Shown: in pieces, positions 12,619-23,908 of the stretch | Position numbering within the stretch: the first letter of the stretch is position 1 | Layout of the letters: every line of letters starts with the position of its first letter | Origin: Hevea brasiliensis | Lineage: Eukaryota > Streptophyta > Magnoliopsida > Malpighiales > Euphorbiaceae | Reading direction: 5' to 3' | Length of the DNA stretch: 64,000 bases | Assembly (NCBI RefSeq): GCF_030052815.1 | Contig: NC_079496.1 | Coordinates: 14,275,100-14,339,099 of the forward strand | The notes under the pieces: generated by a model | Seen by the model: only the letters and a program-made list of their open reading frames with translations | What the model was told of the DNA's origin: nothing | Databases searched by the model: none | Made by a program: the position numbers and the translations under genes

Positions 12619-13440
12619 TTTTAAATCTAATATTTAAAAAAAATTAAAAAGAGGGAAAAAATGGTTGTGGGAAGACTCACCCGCCATATGGGCCCACCCT
12701 GATGGGAAATCAACTGAAAAATAATAGAAGTATAAATGAATCAAATTCAGTCTACTAGAATTTTGATGAGCTCCAAGCTCAGGCTTGTTAAATTTTTTTT
12801 ATTTAGAAAATGGGTGGAAAATAAATAAATTTAAATTTAATTTATTTTAAATGAGTTAAACTAAATTGAATTTTTATTGAGCTAAATTTTAAATTATTAG
12901 TGAACAATAGCTCTAATGAATTTTAGATTTAGAATTATAAAATTTAAAATCATGTAATTTTTATTAAAATTAAGATAACAAATTTAAAATTAAGTTAAAT
13001 GAGCTAGTTTGAGAACTGTTTAAGAATTAACTCACATATTTATGAAATTAATAAACTCATGAATCTTAACAAACTGAATATTAGTAAGCTTGAGTTTTGC
13101 TCGTTTATTAAATAAATTTAAGAACTAAGTTTAAATTTTGTCTTGTTTAGAAAACGAATTGAGTTAAGTCTAGTTTTATTGAGTTGGTAAGACATCAAAT
13201 AATTTACAAACTATATTTCATAATTAATTAGCTAATCTTTCTAAAAAAAATAACTATTCAATAAAAAATCTGCAGAACTATATATATATATTGCTGGGAA
13301 ATTCTAATAACAATTGCAACATGCCAATCTCTATAAAAGAACAAAACCAATAGTTCGTGGAGAAATGAAATTCCTACTCTTCGTGTAACCCTACGTGTAA
13401 GCTACCCATCTTCTAAAGCGAAGCATTGATCATCCTTAAC
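11873..13440. other. Intergenic, A+T-rich with repeat debris
   Basis: Contains a tRNA-like A box (12,135-12,145), a (TA)n tract (12,567-12,613) and a zone (12,760-13,190) with scattered GAGCT/GAGTT words typical of decayed MITE-like repeats. No gene supported. Confidence 0.5.
12567..12613. repeat. (TA)n microsatellite
   Basis: About 47 bases of TA dinucleotides. Confidence 0.95.
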
Positions 13441-13475
13441 TAACACGTATGATCTGCATGAAACCTTAAGCTGCT

Positions 13476-13484
13476 TATATATAA
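13476..13484 (+). promoter_or_regulatory. TATA box of 2S albumin gene
   Basis: TATATATAA, 79 bases before the ATG at 13,563; an RY half-site (TGCATGA) and an ACGT core lie just upstream (13,440-13,460). Confidence 0.65.
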
Positions 13485-13562
13485 CCACCTTCCAGTCCCC
13501 CTCCACCCCCAACTCCCAACCCATCAAATCCTTTTACACAGCACCCATCCATTAACCACGCA

Positions 13563-13982
13563 ATGACAAAGCTCACTATCCTTGCAGCCACCTTCATGGC
13601 TCTCCTCCTCCTGTTTGAGGCCTCCCGAATCACTGCGACCGTGGAAGATGAGGAAATGAGAAATCCAGGAATGAGAACTTGTCGGAAACAGGTGCAGCAG
13701 CTGAAGAATCTCAGGAATTGCCAGGAGTATATGAAGGAACAAATCCATGACGGAAAGCAACTTAATCATAAAAACGACGAATATTACCATTACCCTGAAG
13801 AGTGCTGCGATGAGCTTCGGCAGATGGATTCCAAATGCCGCTGTGAGGGACTGAAGCAGGCCATTAATCAGCTAATGAAGAAGGGAAAGCTTCAAGGCGA
13901 AGATCTCTCAGATGCTTACTGGATTGCTAGAGACTTACCAATGAGGTGTGGGTTAAGGCCAGGGCATTGTCGTATGCAGTAG
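13563..13982 (+). CDS. 2S albumin seed storage protein precursor, 139 aa
   Basis: Sulfur-rich seed storage protein, processed to small and large disulfide-linked chains in the protein-storage vacuole; the family includes allergens. A hydrophobic signal peptide (residues 1 to ~20) is followed by an acidic propeptide (EDEEMRNPG). The eight-cysteine skeleton is complete: CRKQV, NCQEY, ECCDEL, KCRCEG, RCGL and GHC. A His/Tyr/Asp-rich linker (about residues 63-77) separates the subunits. Single exon, as usual for the family. A poly(A) signal AATAAA follows at 14,086. Paralogues lie at 6,467 (dead), 15,253 and 30,822. Closest in type to the second half of the castor dual precursor. Confidence 0.93.
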   Translation: MTKLTILAATFMALLLLFEASRITATVEDEEMRNPGMRTCRKQVQQLKNLRNCQEYMKEQIHDGKQLNHKNDEYYHYPEECCDELRQMDSKCRCEGLKQAINQLMKKGKLQGEDLSDAYWIARDLPMRCGLRPGHCRMQ

Positions 13983-14099
13983 AGCTAAGTCTCGAGGGAA
14001 GATGTCTTAAATTCCTATCGAATAATGCTAGTTTATGTATGTTAAAGCAATAGAAATTGCTTTGTACCACTTGCTAGCAATCCAAAATAAAGATCCCAT

Positions 14100-15110
14100 A
14101 ATTAAGACAATAAATCATCTATTGCAAACTCATTAACATAAATTAGATGCACAATTTTATAATTGCGTGCACGCAAATTAAATTATAAATTGAATTAAAA
14201 AATAAATTTTAATTGAAAATAAACTAACCTAATCATTTCCAATTTTACATTAAAAAAAAAAAATCATGTACTTTTAAGTTTTAAACTTAAGTTCTATTGA
14301 ATTAGTCTGTGATAATTTTGAATAAGATTTATTGAATAAGATTTAAGTTGCTTATTTTTAATAAAAGAATAAAATTCATTTTAGGATGATGAGAACTTTG
14401 TAGTAAGCAAAATCACAACTCATTTCAGTTTGTCATACTTCATTCATATGTATATATATATATATGAATTTGCCATTTATATTATATATTAAATTCATAA
14501 TAAATTACATCTAAATAATAAATTAATTAAAATAATATACTAAATAGGCCGAGATATACTGCAAAAAGATATTTATCTTAACTTATAAATTGATTTCATC
14601 AGTTTATAAATTCTAAAAATATGTTAAATTATTTATTTATAAAAATTTTTAAGCTTTTAAGTTGAGAAATAAGATGAGGAAACTCAATTTTTTATTTTGA
14701 TACTTATAAATTCTGTATTTATAAGTTAGTTTGACTAAATATTTATTATATTATTTTTATTTAATTTTTAAAAATTTATCATAAATTTTATTTAATATTT
14801 TTTAATTATTTTAATTATAAATATACTTATAAATAATTTTTTTAAAATATAATAATTATTTATAAATACTATCTAGCATCTTAAATTTTAAATATTTATA
14901 AGTTAAAATTAACTTATAAGAACTGTACCTTGTAAGCTAATTTTCATAACACAAATCAAATCCTCCTTTAATGTGATAAGAAGTAATTAATATATTAAAA
15001 TAGCTATTAATTTTTATTTTTTAACTAAAAAAAGCAGAAAGAAACTTATTAAGAAATAAAACGACTACAAATGAACGTGTAGCGCTCGAAATGAATGTGT
15101 AACCTTAGTT
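14100..15110. other. Intergenic, very A+T-rich
   Basis: No gene. 14,560-14,950 has several TTATAAG/CTTATAA palindromes and shares a block with 42,040-42,090 (see findings). Confidence 0.5.
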
Positions 15111-15158
15111 CACATATTCCAAACGAAACACTGATCCTCCCATCTAACACGCAATCGC

Positions 15159-15187
15159 CATGCAAAGCCTTAGCCTTCCCATAAATA
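15159..15187 (+). promoter_or_regulatory. RY motif plus TATA box of 2S albumin gene
   Basis: CATGCA at 15,159-15,164 and ATAAATA at 15,181-15,187, 66 bases before the ATG at 15,253. Same arrangement as in the pseudogene at 6,467, where the TATA is mutated. Confidence 0.65.
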
Positions 15188-15252
15188 GCCCCTTCACCCT
15201 CCCAGCCCTCGCCCATCATCATTACTATACACTTTCCTTTCTAGCTTCCACT

Positions 15253-15707
15253 ATGGAAAAGCTCACCATCCTTGTAGCCACCTTCATAGCCCTTCTCTTC
15301 GTGGTCGACGCCTCCATTTACCGAACCATTATGATCATCGACGATGATGGAGGCAATACGTTAAACCCAAGTACGCGAGGATGTAGCCAGCAGATCCATC
15401 AGCAGCAGAACCTGAGGCAATGCCAGGAGTATTTAAGGCAAAGAGTCCAAGGGTCCAGAGGCCGAGGACCCCCGCTGATGAAATAGAAAACCAACGAGAC
15501 CAATTTCGAAGTTGCTGCAACCAGCTTCAACAGATGGATAGCCAGTGCCGATGCGAGGGTCTGAGGCAGGCGATTCAGCGGCAACAGAGCCAGCGACAGA
15601 TTCAAGGCCAAGTTGTCCGTCAAGCTTATCAGCTGGCTCAGAACTTACCGTCGGAGTGCGGTGTATCTCCTAGACGATGCCAAATCCAGTCAACCTGGTG
15701 GATGTAA
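15253..15707 (+). pseudogene. 2S albumin precursor with a one-base frameshift
   Basis: Begins MEKLTILVATFIALLFVVDA (signal peptide) and CSQQIHQQQNLRQCQEYLRQ (small subunit), then runs into a stop at 15,484-15,486. The large subunit continues in the next frame: FRSCCNQLQQMDSQCRCEGL ... SECGVSPRRCQ, ending at 15,707. All eight cysteines are present across the two frames. The switch needs loss of one base near 15,455-15,480, which contains a CCCCC run (15,469-15,473), so it may be a homopolymer sequencing error rather than a true mutation. The ATG at 15,253 is preferred over the in-frame one at 15,160 because the promoter TATA lies between them. AATAAA follows at 15,786. Confidence 0.85.
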
Positions 15708-15887
15708 AGGAAATGGCAGCTTTGTATAGCTAGGCGGCCAATCGCACTATATATTATATATATGCATGCATATGCATCTTCTAGTAATAAAGATCACTGC
15801 TCTGGCATTTTAGCTGGAGATTAGATGATTAGTAATTATTAGTCTTAATTAACAATAAGCGCGTTATCTTGCACGGTTAATTACTGA

Positions 15888-16662
15888 AGGGGTGTTTGGT
15901 TTGTGCAGCTGATAGCTTATGTAAATTATAGTATTTGATAAATTTAAAAAAATAAAGTTAATAGCTGATTGACAATTGATATAATACCCATCAGCTCAGC
16001 TGCAGTTTGTATTAATTCTATTTTTAGAACTAATTATAAAATTATTTCTCATCGGCTGATAACTGATTTGGTTTTATTTTTTATTTTGATAATATTATCT
16101 TTTTTTATTTAACTTGAAAATTAATATTATTAATATTTTTATTTTTTTATTTATAATTTTAATATTTCAATTTTATTAAAATATTTTTTATTAATAATAT
16201 AAAATATAAAATATTTATTTATATCTAAAAACTTAAAATTAATTATAATTTTTCTATTAACAATAATAATTATTTTATTATTTTATTTATAATTTTAAAA
16301 TTATTTAATTATCTTAAAAAATAATTATTTTCTTATTTCAATAATAAAATAAATAATATAATATAATAGATTAATAATTATATATTTATTTAAATAATAT
16401 AATATATTAATTTAATAATTATATATTTAATTTAATAATAAAATAAATAATATAATGTAATAAATTTATAATTTTATATTTATTTAAATAATAAAATAAA
16501 TTATGTGATATATATCCTTATTAATCATTTTACATATCAACAACAACAGCTAAATATAATTTTACTAAATACTTAACATAAAACAGCTATCATCAGTTAT
16601 CAGTTATCAGTTAATAGTAACAGCTATCAATTGTATTTAACAGTTAAACCAAACATGCCCTA
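15888..16662. mobile_element. Probable MITE-like TIR element with CAGCTATC/GATAGCTG repeats
   Basis: The left end AGGGGTGTTTGGTTT and the right end (AAACCAAACATGCCCTA) are inverted copies, and both subterminal zones carry CAGCTGATAGC/CAGCTATCA motifs; the interior is A+T-rich and non-coding. I could not find a convincing target duplication, so the superfamily is open (hAT-like ends). Confidence 0.5.
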
Positions 16663-17234
16663 AGTAAGTTTTAGTAATGTACTCTGAGTTTTTTAGGCTA
16701 TGTACACACATATATGTTTTTTTTAATGTTATATATGTTGTTAATTACCCTGTTAATTAATAATAAACTGAAGTGATGATAACTTTAAGGGTCAGAGATA
16801 CTAGATAGAGTGATCTTCACAACCTAAAGTTGTGAGATTTCGACTGATTTCGACTTTGAGTGAAAAATTCTCAAGAATAAGGAAGATTCTAACCCGACTA
16901 AGCGCATTTGGGATGTCTATCAATTAATTTCTTTTACTCATAATAATTTAAATTAAACAAATTAATTAATCTTTTTGGTCATTGCATTGCTAGCTAAATT
17001 TTTTAGATTTTTTTTTCTTAATTGGCCTTAAAAAACAAAATTATTAATCTTACTGGTGTACTTAAAATAAAATTTTTAGGTCAATTGAATTGAGAAAGCC
17101 AAATATTTTATTATATTAAATCATACAATCTTAATTTTGTTAGAATATAATTTTTTTAAAAGAAATAGGAGATGGTATATGATATAGTATGCGCTTAGAT
17201 AGGAAATTTCATATTGGATCTATAAATATAGCGG
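16663..17234. other. Intergenic
   Basis: No gene or clear repeat seen. Confidence 0.5.
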
Positions 17235-17465
17235 AATACAGAATGTTCGAATAAGACATAAGGTATTCGGTCAAGATATAATACATAAGGTGTCTATGCA
17301 TAAGATGTCTAGTCAAGATATGATATATTTAAACGAGACATAAGATGTTCAGTCAGGACATAGTATGTTTGGATAAAACACAAGGTGTTTGGTTAAGACG
17401 CAATATATTCAGATAAAAAGCAAAAAGTTCTGATGGAATGCAAAATGCTTGAATAAAATATGGTG
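17235..17465. repeat. Degenerate tandem repeat, ~20/40-bp period
   Basis: Imperfect repeats of a unit like CATAAGGTGTTCGGTCAAGA alternating with one ending in GGATAAAA, about five or six times, ending ~100 bp before gypsy copy A. Confidence 0.6.
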
Positions 17466-17560
17466 CTTAGTTAGTTTAAAAGTTAGATGCATGCTAATAG
17501 GATGTGCTATTGTCCTGCCGAAAATGTCTACGGAAGAAAATGATTGGATATGAGTTGGAA

Positions 17561-20199
17561 TGTAACACCCTAAAATTTTAAATTTTATTATTTTATGAGT
17601 ATTATTGATATTTTAATTTTATTTAAATTTTAAGAAATTATTTGAGATTTTTCAGATTTTAAAAATCGGGTTCGATTTTCTGAAAATATAAACTTTGATG
17701 ATTTTTAAAAATTTATTTAAAGACCACGTGGCAAAACTAAAAATATATTTGGAGTCTATAAATTTTTCTGAGTTTTCTAGAATTTTTTTCGGAATTTTTG
17801 GACCTCGTTTTTGGTCCCAAGGCAGAGTAAATATTCAAAATTTTATATCCTAAATCGAACCAGCCGAATCGAACCGGACCGGATCGGACCTGTCGAATCG
17901 GACCGGTCTTCTTCTTTTTCTTCCTCCTCCCCGCGCGCGTCCCGACCTCCCTCCCCTTCTCTCCCATTTTCTCTCTCCTCCCTCCTCCCCTTGCCGTGTC
18001 GCCGCCTCCCCTGCCACCCCAGCTCGCCGGTGCCCATCCCCAGCCGTCCCAGCCCATAAGCCGCCACCTGGAACGCCGGAAAACGGGGCCCGAAGTGACG
18101 CGACGCACAAGCGCGCCGCTTCGTCTTCCAGGCCGATCGGCCACCAATCGAACTGTGTCTTGTGTCTAAATCCATCTACTCGTCGAGAGCTTTCCATAGA
18201 CATCAAGAACACCGAAATTCATTAAGCAGTTTGTCCAATTTTTGCCCTGAAAGTTTTAGCCCATTTTGACTTTTGGGCTAGATTTTTCGCAAACCGTGAA
18301 CCCCACGAGAAAACCGAGAGTACCAGAGCACTCCACTCGTCGAGAGCTTTGGGGCGACATAAATTTCAAATTTTTCCGGCACCGTTTTTCGGTGGGTCCC
18401 ACGAAACTTCGCAGTGTTTTTCTGAGCATTAAATGAGCTTAGAAAATTCCGTAAAATTTACGTACTAACCCCCATGTTGTGGGCTTCGTGTAGGTATCCT
18501 CAATTCGTGGAAATTCGACAGTTGTTCGGGTTTATGAATTTCTGGTCAAACAGACCCGCTACCGGAAAAGTCTTTGAACTGGATCGAGGTTTTGGCTACC
18601 CCACCATTGTCAGACATCCTGAGCGCATTCCGAAGTCAGAATCGGTAAAGGTAAACCCGAACCTTACTTTTTCCTAATTTTCTAGTGCTTAAATAGGATT
18701 AAAAATCCATAAAATATTCTTAGTAGCTCAGAAAATTATGATTCTTTTTTCAATAGCCTAGTAATATTGCTAAGGACCGCAGGGCAAAGTTTTAGAATTT
18801 TTAGAGCTTGTTTGGGTAGTTTTTGCAAAAATGATCAATTATAAGGACTAAATTAAAATTTTACATATTGTGATGGATGACTGATTTGATGGGCCCAGGA
18901 GGGGCTGTGTGATGTGATTGAATTGTGGATATATGAGTTGCGAATATAGAAGTGTGTTTTGAGCCCTTTTGCAGGTTGGGTAGGTCATAGGTATAGGAGA
19001 GACTCTGCTGGATTTTCGGCACGACTTAGGACGTATTTGATCTTTTCATGATTTGTGTTGAGTCAATTGTGTTAAATAATTGTAATGTAATTGTCAGGTG
19101 AGCCTAATGACCTTCTTCCTCCGCCACAGCCACAAAGTGATCCACAAGTCTGTGAGTAAAATATTAATTTTAATTGTAATTTCGATATTATTATATATTT
19201 AAGCATGCCCATGCATCACTTATATGTATGTATCTATGTAGTTAAACTCTAGGCACGTTTTATGTTGCATTCATAACTGTTAAAGTGCCATGGATGTTGT
19301 GGTAATTTAGAGTAGTGTGTGTGCGTTGGCGTGCCTGTGATGTGGTGTGTACTATGGATAGGACGGGTAGTCACGGCTTGAGATCTTCGCTGGGACCCAA
19401 TCCTTCGGGGGTAGTCACGGCTTGAGTTCTTCGCTGGGACCCCGATTTGGTTTATTAAGCGAAAGTCCAGCTTGAGTTCTTCGCTGGCATCATGTTGGAT
19501 TTAAGAGAGCTGTATAGGGGATCAGCTCCCATATATTATGATTGATATTACTGGGTGTGTGAGTACTCCAAATTACCTTTTTGCTGTTATGATGTGAATT
19601 TATTGCTGATGTTGCATTTCACTCTACAGGGTGCATTAGTTTCAGATAGTTATAGAGATTATGGTTAAAATTGATATTTTACTCTCTGAGTTGAACGCTC
19701 ACTCCTGTTCAATATTTTTTTTCCAGGCTACAGGAGGATATTTTTGAGATTAACCTGCTTTCTCCCTCGCAGGTTATTTATTCATGTTTGTGTAATTCTA
19801 TAAATTTCTAAAATTTTCGCATGTGTTAGAAATATTTAATTGATTTGGGTCTGTAATATAAATTGTTATTTTGGACCTGTAAAATTATTATCACATGTAT
19901 GTTTGATGGACTGGATGAGGTAGCTGAGCTCCCATTTATTTTTATATTGATATGAGTATGTGGAGGGTGAGCTGAGCTCCCCAATTGAGTATTTATTTTG
20001 TTTACAGGTCGGGTGAGTCAAAAACTCCCCGTTGAAAGGTCCATTTTGTGGCCGGGCTCTATCCGGTTGAATTCTTAAAATTGGGCCCAAATGGGCCTTA
20101 GAGTTGGGTTAATGAATAGTTAGGCTTACTACGGGCCTCGGGGTCTTTAGACTGGCCCAGGTCCTAGTGCCGATCCGGCCCATAGGTTGGGTCGTGACA
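17561..20199 (+). repeat. Gypsy copy A 5' LTR (2,639 bp)
   Basis: Contains a GC-rich zone (17,860-18,130) with repeated GGTCCGATTCGG-like words that generates spurious long ORFs, and a triple repeat of GGCTTGAGTTCTTCGCTGG around 19,375-19,490. Confidence 0.95.
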
Positions 20200-20203
20200 A
20201 TTG

Positions 20204-20215
20204 TGGTATCAGAGC
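20204..20215 (+). other. Gypsy A primer-binding site (tRNA-iMet)
   Basis: TGGTATCAGAGC, four bases after the 5' LTR. Confidence 0.93.
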
Positions 20216-20425
20216 TTAAGCTCCAGATTCTTAGGGATTGATTGTCTAAAGTGTTGGGAAGAGTCTACTAGGAGTCACATGCGGAAAATAGGGTCCACAT
20301 TCGTCTTGCATTATCATCTTTGCTTCTAGTTTCTGCTTTATATATTGTGTGTAAACATGAGTCTATAGAGCTATGTAATGTGCAGTTTTGAATTTCGTGG
20401 GCTAATGCTGCTGAATTTCAGGAAA

Positions 20426-21540
20426 ATGCGTAGAAGCAGGAGAGCTGCCACTACACCAGAATCAGATGTGCCTGACGAGGTGTCAGCACAGGATGAGGCG
20501 CCTGCCCCGAGGAGGCGGAGTAGGAGGCCTAGAGCTGCTCAAGTAGAAGAGCAGCTGCCACCAGTTTAGGATCAGTCGTTTATGGCACAGGGTCCCATGG
20601 ACCCCATGGCAACTACTCTAGCTAGGTTGCAGAGAACCATCGACATGATGACGCAGTATATGGTCTACCCTTCACAGCAGCAACAGTCCACCGCACCAAG
20701 AGGGGAACCTTACAATCAGATAATTAATTTCAAGAAGTTGGTGCCTGGAACTTATGATGTGTCAAATGATGCATATCGATTTTTGGATTCCTGCAGACAG
20801 GCAGGAACAGAGTTGTAGTTTACTGATAGAAAACTTATAGAGTGTATGCAACATGTCATGGGGCCTATGCCTAGACAATGGATGAATGACTACATATTAC
20901 CTTGGATGGAGGGTTTGTCGTGGACTCAGTTTGTGGAACTGTTCATCAATCGGTTTGTGCCAGAAAGCTTTAGGGATCAAAAGCAGTGGGCCTTTGAGGC
21001 CTTAAGACAGAATGGCAGGTCTGTAGATGAGTATGCTACAGAATTTCTGGAATTGAGCAGGTATGCCCCTACAGCAGTATCTACAGAAACTATGAAGGTG
21101 AGGAGATTCCTAAAGGGGTTGGACAGGAGGTATGCAAACCTGGCCATGATGTCTGATCAGTCTTTTGATGTGGTAGTTGATCGAGCCAGATGGATAAAGA
21201 TTAGCTATGCTGTGGATGACAGCGGAAGGGCAAAGAAAAACAGAGCAGAGGGTTCTTCAGGTGTTCCCCACATGGGTACTCCAGATAGTGGTGGCCAGAG
21301 TAATTTCAGAGGAAGAAGTAGGAACAAGAAGAGTGGTTTTAGACACAAACCTCGAGGGTTCAGCAGCAGTACGGATCCAAAGAAGGTGGTCACGATTCAG
21401 ATACAGCAGCCTGGTCTGGTTCAGGATCCTCCTTGGCACCTTGTGCACAGTGTGGAAGAGGACATTCAGGACCTTGTATGATGGGTTCAGGAGTATGCTT
21501 CAGGTGTGCCCAACCAGGTCACTTTGCTAGGGAATGCCCC
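20426..21540 (+). pseudogene. Gypsy A Gag, with stops and frameshift
   Basis: Begins MRRSRRAATTPESDVPDEVS. Stops at 20,567 (TAG; copy B has CAG) and 20,816. 20,846-21,481 is the retrotransposon Gag core (WMNDYILPWMEGLSWTQFVE, FEALRQNGRSVDEYATEFLE, then LSRYAPTAVS). After a frame change, the CCHC knuckle CFRCAQPGHFAREC is read at about 21,496-21,537. Confidence 0.9.
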
Positions 21541-21783
21541 ATGTTCAGCGAGCTACAGATGGGGTCATAGGGTTCTGTTGCAAATATTCCTCGTTAGTTG
21601 TATCCGGGTGCTTCCAAAGATGGCAGTGGGCCTCAAGTACAACAGGGCCAAGGACAAGGGGGACGTGGATTTGGAGGCAGATCAGGAGGTAGAAGTTAGC
21701 ATCAGGGTTCTGCCACTCAGGTTAGAGGTCAAGCTCGGGTTTTCACCCTAACCCATCAGGATGCTCAGGCTTCAAATGCAGTT

Positions 21784-22203
21784 GTGGCAGGTATTCTTCT
21801 GGTATGTTCCTATGAGGCTAGTGTTTTAATAGATCCGGGTGTTACGCACTCATTTGTCTCCCCTGTGTTTGCCATGAGGTTGGGTAGAAACCCTACAACT
21901 TTAGAATGCCCTTTGTCGGTAGCTACCCCACTTAGTGACAACATAGATGTAGATATGGTTTTTTCGGGAAGCCCAGTAGTGGTGGATGGAAAGATCCTCC
22001 CAGCAGACTTGGTTCCTCGACCAGTGATAGATTTTGATGTAATTTTGGGTATGGACTGGTTGGCAACTCATTATGCCACTTTAGACTGCAGGAACAAAAA
22101 GGTGCATTTTCACATACCTGGTGTGGAAAAGTTTAGCTTTGATGTGACAAGAGCGTGGCTCCATATAATTTGGTGTCAGCAATTAGTGCTAGAAAAATGT
22201 TGA
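21784..22203 (+). pseudogene. Gypsy A aspartic protease
   Basis: Contains VLIDPGVTHSFVSPVFAMRL, where copy B has DPGATHSF, and [20 protein letters not shown]. The Ala-to-Val change beside the active-site Asp is a C-to-T difference. Confidence 0.9.
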
Positions 22204-23114
22204 GGCGTGGATGTCAAGGATATTTGGCATTGGTGAGAGATACATCTGTAGAAGGTGTTAACATGGAAAATGTTCCTGTTGTCAGAAAATTCATGGATGT
22301 CTTCCCTGAGGAGCTTCCAGGGTTACCACCAGGAAGGGAAATAGAGTTTTGCATTGATGTTGTGCCGGGTACAAACCCCATATCAATGCCGCCTTACAGG
22401 ATGGCACCAGCAGAATTAAAAGAGTTAAAGGAGCAACTACAGGAGCTTTTGGACAAGGGTTTCATACGTCCGAGCACTTCACCCTGGGGTGCTCCTGTGC
22501 TATTTGTAAGAAAGAAAGATGGGTCATTGAGGTTGTGTATTGACTATAGACAGCTAAACAAGGTAACTATGAAGAACAAGTATCCACTTCCTCGGATCGA
22601 TGACCTGTTTGATCAGCTCCAAGGGGCTAGATTCTTTTCCAAGATAGACCTACGATCAGGCTACCATCAGTTGAGAATCAAGAATGAGGACATGTCCAAA
22701 ATGGCATTCAGGACAAGATATGGTCATTATGAGTTCTTGGTGATGTCTTTTGGACTCACTAATGCACCAGCAACCTTCATGGACTTGATGAACAGGGTGT
22801 TCAAGCCATTTTTGGACCGTTTTGTCATCATATTCATAGATGAAATTTTGGTATACTCTCGGACCGAGGAAGAACACGTGTGGCACTTGAGAATGGTGTT
22901 GCAGACTTTGAGGGAGCACCAACTGTATGCCAAATTTTCAAAATGTGAATTTTGGCTAGAAAGCATCTCATTCTTGGGACACGTGGTTTCTAGTGACAGC
23001 ATTCAAGTGGATCCCAAGAAAATTGAAGCTGTAACTGATTGGCTTAGGCCTACAACAGTCACTGAGGTGCGAAGTTTTCTGGGTCTAGCTGGCTACTATA
23101 GGCGTTTTGGATAG
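22204..23114 (+). pseudogene. Gypsy A reverse transcriptase
   Basis: Long open segment with [56 protein letters not shown] and [20 protein letters not shown]. The catalytic FIDD box reads FIDE (GAA at 22,842-22,844), while copy B retains GAC, so copy A lacks the second catalytic aspartate. The frame breaks at 23,114. Confidence 0.93.
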
Positions 23115-23218
23115 CGGCTCCCCTAACTAAGTTAACTCGGAAGAATGTTCCATTCATTTGGACAGATGACTGTGAGAAGAGCTTCCAGAAGCTTAAGGAG
23201 TGTCTAACCACCGCCCCT

Positions 23219-23908
23219 GTGTTGACACTACCTATGAGTGGTGAAGGATACACCGTGTACTGTGACTCCTCCAGAGTTGGCCTAGGGTGTGTTTTGATGC
23301 AGAATGGAAAGGTAGTGGCTTATGCTTCAAGACAGCTGAAGAGGCATGAGCAGAACTACCCCACCCATGATTTGAAAATGGCGACTGTAGTCTTTGCACT
23401 AAAAATCTGGAGACACTACCTGTATGGTGAAGTGTGCGAGATATACACCGACCACAAGAGTTTGAAGTACATCTTCCAACAGAGGGATTTAAACTTGAGA
23501 CAGAGGAGATGGATGGAGCTTCTGAAAGACTATGATTGCACTATCCAGTACCACCCTGGGAAGGCCAATGTAGTAGCAGATGCTTTGAGCAGAAAATCTT
23601 CTGGCAGTTTGGCACACATTTCAGCAGAGAAAAGACCGTTGATTCGGGAAGTACATGAGTTAATGGATCAAGGTTTAATCCTAGATCTTTCAGATGAGGG
23701 GGTATTGTTGGCTCATTTTTCAGTGAGGCCAGACTTGCGGGACAGAGTTAGAGTTTCCCAGCACAGAGACCAACAATTGATGAAGATCATAGAAAGAGTA
23801 CAGCAAGGTGAAGGTGGTGAGTTCGGGTTTGCCAATGATAGCGCCCTTATGCAGGGTTCTAGGATATGTGTGTCCGATGTGGACAATCTCAGAAATGAAA
23901 TCATGTAA
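23219..23908 (+). pseudogene. Gypsy A RNase H
   Basis: Contains [60 protein letters not shown] and [10 protein letters not shown]. The frame ends at a TAA (23,906) where copy B has CGA. Confidence 0.92.

Noticed and set aside
15160..15252. Longer N-terminus for the 2S albumin at 15,253
   Set aside because: It would put the RY motif and TATA box inside the coding region; the paralogues start at the position of 15,253, directly at the signal peptide.
17737..18212. Overlapping Arg/Gly/Ser-rich ORFs on both strands
   Set aside because: They lie in the GC-rich zone of the gypsy LTR and recur in the other LTRs (25,400-25,950; 44,050-44,530; 51,670-52,060); composition explains them.
19366..19490. 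Possible CRISPR-like array (three similar units)
   Set aside because: Plant LTR-internal repeat with unequal spacing, present in all four LTRs.
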